Origin: Eutreptiella sp. 'Long Island Sound 2002'
Taxonomy: Eukaryota > Euglenozoa > Euglenophyceae > Eutreptiales > Eutreptiaceae
Reading direction: 5' to 3'
Assembly: GCA_964036045.1 (NCBI GenBank)
Contig: OZ038397.1
Location: 28,236,263 to 28,300,262 of the forward strand
DNA: 64,000 bases
The position numbers and the translations under genes are program-made. Below, one piece after another: positions 57,401 to 64,000 of this stretch; positions within the stretch are counted from its first letter, which is position 1; the number at the start of each line of letters is the position of its first letter. Under the pieces are notes generated by a model. It was not told the origin of the DNA and searched no databases. It saw nothing but the letters and a program-made list of their open reading frames with translations.

Positions 57401-59277
57401 TACCGCCTGGCCTACCACCACGCAGCAAACTGGAAATCCAATAAATGTGGCGTACCAAAATGAAACTTTTTTGCAAAAATATGGAACATCCCCCTTCTAA
57501 ATTGTCGCCTAATGCCTTACCGGGACCCTGAAGGGGGAGCTGCAAGAATTTGACAGAAAGTCCCGAATTGAATTTTTAGATATTGTGTCCGCAAGTACCA
57601 CCACACTTCATTATGAAAGCACCTGGATCCGACCCCAAGCCATACCATACCATGCCAAGTCAAGCCAGCCATGCCTTGGCTTGACGTGACGAGGCGAGCG
57701 AGCGCGCGCGTGGGGGTGGCGGGGCCTGCAATGGCAGTGAAGGTGTGTGATGGCAGTGGACCAGAGTGAAAATTCCAAAGGGTAGGGCCAAAGGTGCCAC
57801 TTTACGAAAGCACGCGTACAGCCTACCCTACCACCACGCAGCAACCTGGAAATCCAATAAATCTGGCGTACCAAAATGAAACTATTTTGCAAAAATATGG
57901 AACATCCCCCTTCTAAACTGTTGCCTAATGCCTTACCGGGACCCTGAAGGGGGGGCTGCAAGAATTTGACAGAAAGTCCCGAATTGAATTTTTAGATATT
58001 GTGTCCGCAAGTACCACCGCACTTCATTATGAAAGCACCTGGATCTGACGCCAAGCCATACCATACCATGCCAAGCCAAGCCAGCCATGCCTTGGCTTGA
58101 CGAGACGAGGCGAGGGAGCGCGCGCGGGGGGGTGGCGGGAGCTGCAATGGCAGTGTGGGTGTGTGATGGCAGTGGACCAGAGTGAAAATTCCAACGGGTA
58201 GGCCCAAAGGTGCCACTTTATCAAAGCACGTGTACCGCCTGGCCTACCACCACGCAGCAACCTGAAAATCGCATAAATGTGGCGTACCAAAATGAAACTT
58301 TTTTGCAAAAATATGGAACATCCCCCTTCTAAATTGTCGCCTAATGCCTTACCGGGACCCTGAAGGGGGAGCTGCAAGAATTTGACAGAAAGTCCCGAAT
58401 TGAATTTTTAGATATTGTGTCGGCAAGTATCACTGCACTTCATTATGAAAGCACCTGGATCTGATGCCAAGCCATACCATACCATGCCAAGCCAAGCCAG
58501 CCATGCCTTGGCTTGACGAGACGAGGCGAGCGAGCGCGCGCGTGGGGGTGGCGGGGCCTGCAATGGCAGTGAAGGTGTGTGATGGCAGTGGACCAGAGTG
58601 AAAATTCCAAAGGGTAGGGCCAAAGGTGCCACTTTACGAAAGCACGCGTACAGCCTACCCTACCACCACGCAGCAACCTGGAAATCCAATAAATGTGGCG
58701 TACCAAAATGAAACTTTTTTGCAAAAATATGGAACATCCCCCTTCTAAATTGTTGCCTAATGCCTTACCGGGACCCTGAAGGGGGGGCTGCAAGAATTTG
58801 ACAGAAAGTCCCGAATTGAATTTTTAGATATTGTGTCCGCAAGTACCACCGCACTTCATTATGAAAGCACCTGGATCTGACGCCAAGCCATACCATACCA
58901 TGCCAAGCCAAGCCAGCCATGCCTTGGCTTGACGAAACGAGGCGAGCGAGCACGCGCGCGCGGGGGTGGCGGGGGCTGCAATGGCAGTGTGGGTGTGTGA
59001 TGGCAGTGGACCAGAGTGAAAATTCCAACGGGTAGGGCCAAAGGTGCCACTTTACCAAAGCACGCGTACCGCCTGGCCTACCACCACGCAGCAACCTGAA
59101 AACGGCATAAATGTGGCGTACCAAAATGCAACTTTTTTGCAAAAATATGGAACATCCCCCTTCTAAAAGGTCGCCTAATGCCTTACCTGGGCCCCTGAAA
59201 GGGGAGCTGCAAGAATTTGACAGAAAGTCCCGAATTGAATTTTTAGATATTGTGTCGGCAAGTATCAACGCACTTCA
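48464..59277. repeat. Higher-order repeat: nine 416-bp units, 3746-bp period
   Basis: Diagnostic unit variants recur at a 3746-base spacing. A GACGAAACGAGG variant occurs near 51442, 55188 and 58934. The TTTATCAAAGCACGTG variant occurs near 50725, 54471 and 58217, and again near 52807 and 56553. Two full nine-unit copies (about 51785-55530 and 55531-59277) follow an earlier copy (about 48464-51784) that lacks one unit and has a 9-base deletion in another. Corresponding units in different copies are nearly identical, while neighbouring units differ clearly. This is the pattern of a higher-order repeat. Confidence 0.85.
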
Positions 59278-62200
59278 TTATGAAAGCACCTGGATCTGAC
59301 GCCAAGCCATACCATACCATGCCAAGCCAAGCCAGCCATGCCTTGGCTTGACGAGACGAGGCGAGGGAGCGATCGCGCGGGGGTGGCGGGGGCTGCAATG
59401 GCAGTGTGGGTGTGTGATGGCAGTGTACCAGAGTGAAAATTCCAAAGGGTAGGGCCAAAGGTGCCACTTTACGAAAGCACGCGTACAGCCTACCCTACCA
59501 CCACACAGCAACCTGGAAATCCAATAAATGTGGCGTACCAAAATGAAACTTTTTTGCAAAAATATGGATAATCCCCCTTCTAAATTGTCGCCTAATGCCT
59601 TACCGGGACCCTGAAGGGGGGGCTGCAAGAATTTGACAGAAAGTCCCGAATTGAATTTTTAGATATTGTGTCCGCAAGTACCACTGCACTTCATTATGAA
59701 AGCACCTGGATCTGACGCCAAGCCATACCATACCATGCCAAGCCAAGCCAGCCATGCCTTGGCTTGACGAGACGAGGCGAGCGAGCGCGCCCGCGCGGGG
59801 GTGGCGGGGGCTGCAATGGCAGTGTGGGTGTGTGATGGCAGTGGACCAGAGTGAAAATTCCAACGGGTAGGGCCAAAGGTGCCACTTTACCAAAGCACGC
59901 GTACCGCCTGACCTACCACCACGCAGCAACCTGAAAACGGCATGAATGTGGCGTACCAAAATGAAACTTTTTTGCAAAAATATGGAACATCCCCCTTCTA
60001 AAATGTCGCCTAATGCCTTACCTGGGCCCCCGAAAGGGGAGCTGCAAGAATTTGACAGAAAGTCCCGAATTGAATTTTTAGATATTGTGTCGGCAAGTAT
60101 CACCGCACTTCATTACGAAACCACCTGGATCTGACGCCAAGCCATACCATACCATGCCAAGCCAAGCCAGCCATGCCTTGGCTTGACGAGGCGAGGCGAG
60201 CGAGCGCGCGCGCGGGGGTGGCGGGGGCTGCAATGGCAGTGTGGGTGTGTGATGGCAGTGGACCAGAGTGAAAATTCCAAAGGGTAGGGCCAAAGGTGCC
60301 ACTTTACGAAAGTACGCGTACCGCCTACCCTACCACCACGCAGCAACCTGGAAATCCAATAAATGTGGCGTACCAAAATGAAACTTTTTTGCAAAAATAT
60401 GGAACATCCCCCTTCTAAATTGTCGCCCAATGCCTTACCGGGACCCTGAAGGGGGAGCTGCAAGAATTTGACAGAAAGTCCCGAATTGAATTTTTAGATA
60501 TTGTGTCCGCAAGTACCACCGCACTTCATTATGAAAGCACCTGGATCTGACGCCAAGCCATACCATACCATGCCAAGCCAAGCCAGCCATGACTTCGCTT
60601 GACGAGACGAGGCGAGCGAGCGCGCGCGCGGGGGTGGCGGGGGCTGCAATGGCAGTGTGGGTGTGTGATGGCAGTGTACCAGAGTGAAAATTCCAACGGG
60701 TAGGGCCAAAGGTGCCACTTTACCAAAGCACGCGTACCGCCTGGCCTACCACCACGCAGCAACCTGAAAATCGCATAAATGTGGCGTACCAAAATGAAGC
60801 TTTTTTGCGAAAATATGGAACATCCACCTTCTAAATTGTCGCCTAATGCCTTACCGGGACCCTGAAAGGGGAGCTGCAAGAATTTGACAGAAAGTCCCGA
60901 ATTGAATTTTTGGATATTGTGTCGGCAAGTATCACCGCACTTCATTATGAAAGCATCTGGATCTGACGCCAAGCCATACCATACCATGCCAAGCCAAGCC
61001 AGCCATGCCTTGGCTTGACGAGACGAGGCGAGCGAGCGCGCGCGCGGGGGTGGCGGGGGTTGCAATGGCAGTGTGGGTGTGTGATGACAGTGGACCATAG
61101 TGAAAATTCCAACGGGTAGGGCCAAAGGTGCAACTTTACCAAAGCACGCGTACCGCCTGGCCTACCACCACGCAGCAAACTGAAAATCGCATAAATGTGG
61201 CGTACCAAAATGAAACTTTTTTGCAAAAATATGGAACATCCCCCTTCTAAATTGTCGCCCAATGCCTTACCGGGACCCTGAAGGGGGAGCTGCAAGAATT
61301 TGACAGAAAGTCCCGAATTGAATTTTTAGATATTGTGTCGGCAAGTATAACCGCACTTCATTATGAAAGCACTTGGATCTGACGCCAAGCCATACCATAC
61401 CATGCCAAGCCAAGCGAGCCATGCCTTGGCTTGACGAGACGAGGCGAGCGAGGGCGCGCGCGGGGGTGGCGGGGGCTGCAATGGCAGTGTGGGTGTGTGA
61501 TGGCAGTGGACCAGAGTGAAAATTCTAACGGGTAGGGCCAAAGGTGCCACTTTACCAAAGCACGCGTACCGCCTGGCCTACCACCACGCAGCAACCTAAA
61601 AATCGCATAAATGTGGCGTACCAAAATGAAATTTTTTTGCAAAAATATGGAACATCCCCCTTCTAAATTGTCGCCCAATGCCTTACCGGGACCCTGAAGG
61701 GGGAGCTGCAAGAATTTGACAGAAAGTCCCGAATTGAATTTTTAGATATTGTGTCGGCAAGTATAACCGCACTTCATTATGAAAGCACTTGGATCTGACG
61801 CCAAGCCATACCATACCATGCCAAGCCAAGCCAGCCATGCCTTGGCTTGACGAGACGAGGCGAGCGAGCGCGCGCGCGGCAGTGGCGGGGGCTGCAATGG
61901 CAGTGTGGGTGTGTGATGGCAGTGTACCAGAGTGAAAATTCCAACGGGTAGGGCCAAAGGTGCCACTTTATCAATGCACGCGTACCGCCTGGCCTACCAC
62001 CACGCAGCAACCTGAAAATCGCATAAATGTGGCGTACCAAAATGAAACTTTTTTGCAAAAATATGGAACATCCCCCTTCTAAATTGTCGCCTAATGCCTT
62101 ACCGGGACCCTGAAGGGGGAGCTGCAAGAATTTGACAGAAAGTCCCGAATTGAATTTTTAGATATTGTGTCGGCAAGTATCACCGCACTTCATTATGAAA

Positions 62201-64000
62201 GCACCTGGATCTGACGCCAAGCCATACCATACCATGCCAAGCCAAGCCGGCCATGCCTTGGCTTGACGAGACGAGGCGAGCGAGCGCGCGCGCGGGGGTG
62301 GCGGGGGCTGCAATGGCAGTGTGGGTCTGTGATGGCAGTGGACCAGAGTGAAAATTCCAACGGGTAGGGCCAAAGGTGCCACTTTACCAAAGCACGCGTA
62401 CCGCCTGGCCTACCACCACGCAGCAACCTGAAAATCGCATAAATGTGGCGTACCAAAATGAAACTTTTTTGCAAAAATATGGAACATCCCCCTTCTAAAT
62501 TGTCGCCCAATGCCTTACCGGGACCCTGAAGGGGGAGCTGCAAGAATTTGACAGAAAGTCCCGAATTGAATTTTTAGATATTGTGTCGGCAAGTACCACC
62601 GCACTTCATTATGAAAGCACCTGGATCTGACGCCAAGCCATACCATACCATGCCAAGCCAAGCCGGCCATGCCTTGGCTTGACGAGACGAGGCGAGCGAG
62701 CGCGCGCGCGGGGGTGGCGGGGGCTGCAATGGCGGTGTGGGTGTGTGATGGCAGTGGACCAGAGTGAAAATTCCAACGGGTAGGGCCAAAGGTGCCACTT
62801 TACCAAAGCACGCGTACCGCCTGGCCTACCACCACGCAGCAACCTGAAAATCGCATAAATGTGGCGTACCAAAATGAAACTTTTTTGCAAAAATATGGAA
62901 CATCCCCCTTCTAAATTGTCGCCCAATGCCTTACCGGGACCCTGAAGGGGGAGCTGCAAGAATTTGACAGAAAGTCCCGAATTGAATTTTTAGATATTGT
63001 GTCCGCAAGTACCACCGCACTTCATTATGAAAGCACCTGGATCTGACGCCAAGCCATACCATACCATGCCAAGCCAAGCCAGCCATGACTTGGCTTGACG
63101 AGACGAGGCGAGCGAGCGCGCGCGCGGGGGTGGCGGGGGCTGCAATGGCAGTGTGGGTGTGTGATGGCAGTGTACCAGAGTGAAAATTCCAACGGGTAGG
63201 GCCAAAGGTGCCACTGTACGAAAGCACGCGTACCGCCTAGCATACCACCACGCAGCAACCTGAAAATCGCATAAATGTGGCGTACCAAAATGAAACTTTT
63301 TTGCAAAAATATGGAACATCCCCCTTCTAAATTGTCGCCTAATGCCTTACCGGGACTCTGAAGGGGGAGCTGCAAGAATTTGACAGAAAGTCCCGAATTG
63401 AATTTTTAGATATTGTGTCGGCAAGTATCACCGCACTTCATTATGAAAGCACCTGGATCTGACGCCAAGACATACCATACCATGCCAAGCCAAGCCAGCC
63501 ATGCCTTGGCTTGACGAGACGAGGCGAGGGAGCGCGCGCACGGGGGTGGCGGGGGCTGCAATGGCAGTGTGGGTGTGTGATGGCAGTGGACCAGAGCGAA
63601 AATTCCAACGGGTAGGGCCAAAGGTGCCACTTTACCAAAGCACGCGTACCGCCTGGCCTACCACCACGCAGCAACCTGAAAATCGCATAAATGTGGCGTA
63701 CCAAAATGAAACTTTTTTGCAAAAATATGGAACATTCCCCTTCTAAATTGTCGCCTAATGCCTTACCGGGACCATGAAGGGGGAGCTGCAAGAATTTGAC
63801 AGAAAGTCCCGAATTAAATTTTTAGATATTGTGTCGGCAAGTATCACCGCACTTCATTATGAAAGCACTTGGATCTGACGCCAAGCCATACCATACCATG
63901 CCAAGCCAAGCCAGCCATGCCTTGGCTTGACGACACGAGGCGAGCGAGCGCGCGCGTGGGGGTGGCGGGGCCTGCAATGGCAGTGAAGGTGTGTGATGGC

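Larger units (their letters stand above)
43059..64000. repeat. 416-bp satellite array, right block (about 50 units), runs off the window
   Basis: Continuation of the same satellite after E3, direct orientation, period 416 with occasional 407- to 419-base units. Two main variant classes alternate at several sites: the sequence after the GGTGCCACTTTA motif (CGAAAGC...CAGCCTACCC against CCAAAGC...CCGCCTGGCC), the AT-rich part (GGAAATCCAATAAATG against GAAAATCGCATAAATG) and the GC part (GGGGCCTGCAATGG against GGGGGCTGCAATGG). Units are mosaics of these classes. Every unit keeps the CAAGCCAAG/CTTGGCTTG inverted repeat. A minus-strand open frame of about 116 codons recurs in most units. I treat it as a by-product of recent amplification and not as genes. 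Confidence 0.95.

Noticed and set aside
43059-64000. CRISPR-like regular repeats
   Set aside because: The whole 416-base unit repeats, with no short-repeat and unique-spacer structure; this is a satellite.
28000-64000. Dozens of 74- and 116-codon frames as a multigene family
   Set aside because: They overlap in two frames of the same satellite, the period is not a multiple of three, and they lack domains. Recent amplification explains them.

Overview
The window is non-genic, repeat-built eukaryotic nuclear DNA. It holds no recognisable host gene, rRNA or functional tRNA. Three LTR retrotransposons of the Ty3/gypsy chromodomain type and a 416-bp satellite array account for nearly all of it. 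The host is probably a microbial eukaryote or alga; a dinoflagellate is possible from the style of the pol proteins, but that is an impression and not a determination. An initiator-Met tRNA primer site and chromodomain integrases fit any eukaryote.

Layout. 1-1604: part of a long LTR of family 2 (LTR2), cut by the window edge. 1605-17055: element 1 (E1, minus strand), with a ~3.2-kb left LTR (end inferred), integrase-chromodomain 6269-7700, protease/Dam-like/RT/RNase H 7701-10963, and a very large Gag 11247-15484. Its right LTR is broken off at 17055. 17054-27720: element 2 (E2, minus strand), with left LTR2 17054-~19750, pol 19952-~24330, protease ~24330-24755, gag 24756-~26844, and a right LTR2 that stops at 27720. 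27721-32128 and 43059-64000: a tandem array of a 416-bp satellite, about 61 units, containing a 3746-bp nine-unit higher-order repeat at ~48464-59277. 32129-43058: element 3 (E3, plus strand), a full-length LTR element inserted in one satellite unit. It has a 5-bp target duplication (GAAAG), 533-bp LTRs differing at 3 positions, an initiator-Met primer site, a polypurine tract and a broken gag-pol.

How the parts relate. All three elements run Gag - aspartic protease - Dam-like (N6-adenine methyltransferase type) domain - reverse transcriptase - RNase H - integrase - chromodomain. The Dam-like domain between protease and RT is unusual for Ty3/gypsy elements and is the most interesting protein-level feature. 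It keeps an NPPF motif in E2 and E3 and has lost it in E1. In E1 and E2 the gag and pro/pol parts lie in one frame separated only by UAG codons. None of the three copies looks autonomous: each has frameshifts or nonsense codons, and E1 and E2 have lost the U3 (promoter) side of their 5' LTRs.

Order of events read from nesting: LTR2 is older than E1, which sits in an LTR2 copy; a deletion or recombination then joined LTR1 to LTR2; E3 landed recently in the satellite. The long satellite array with higher-order structure and chromodomain elements nested in or beside it suggests pericentromeric, centromeric or subtelomeric heterochromatin. That is inference.
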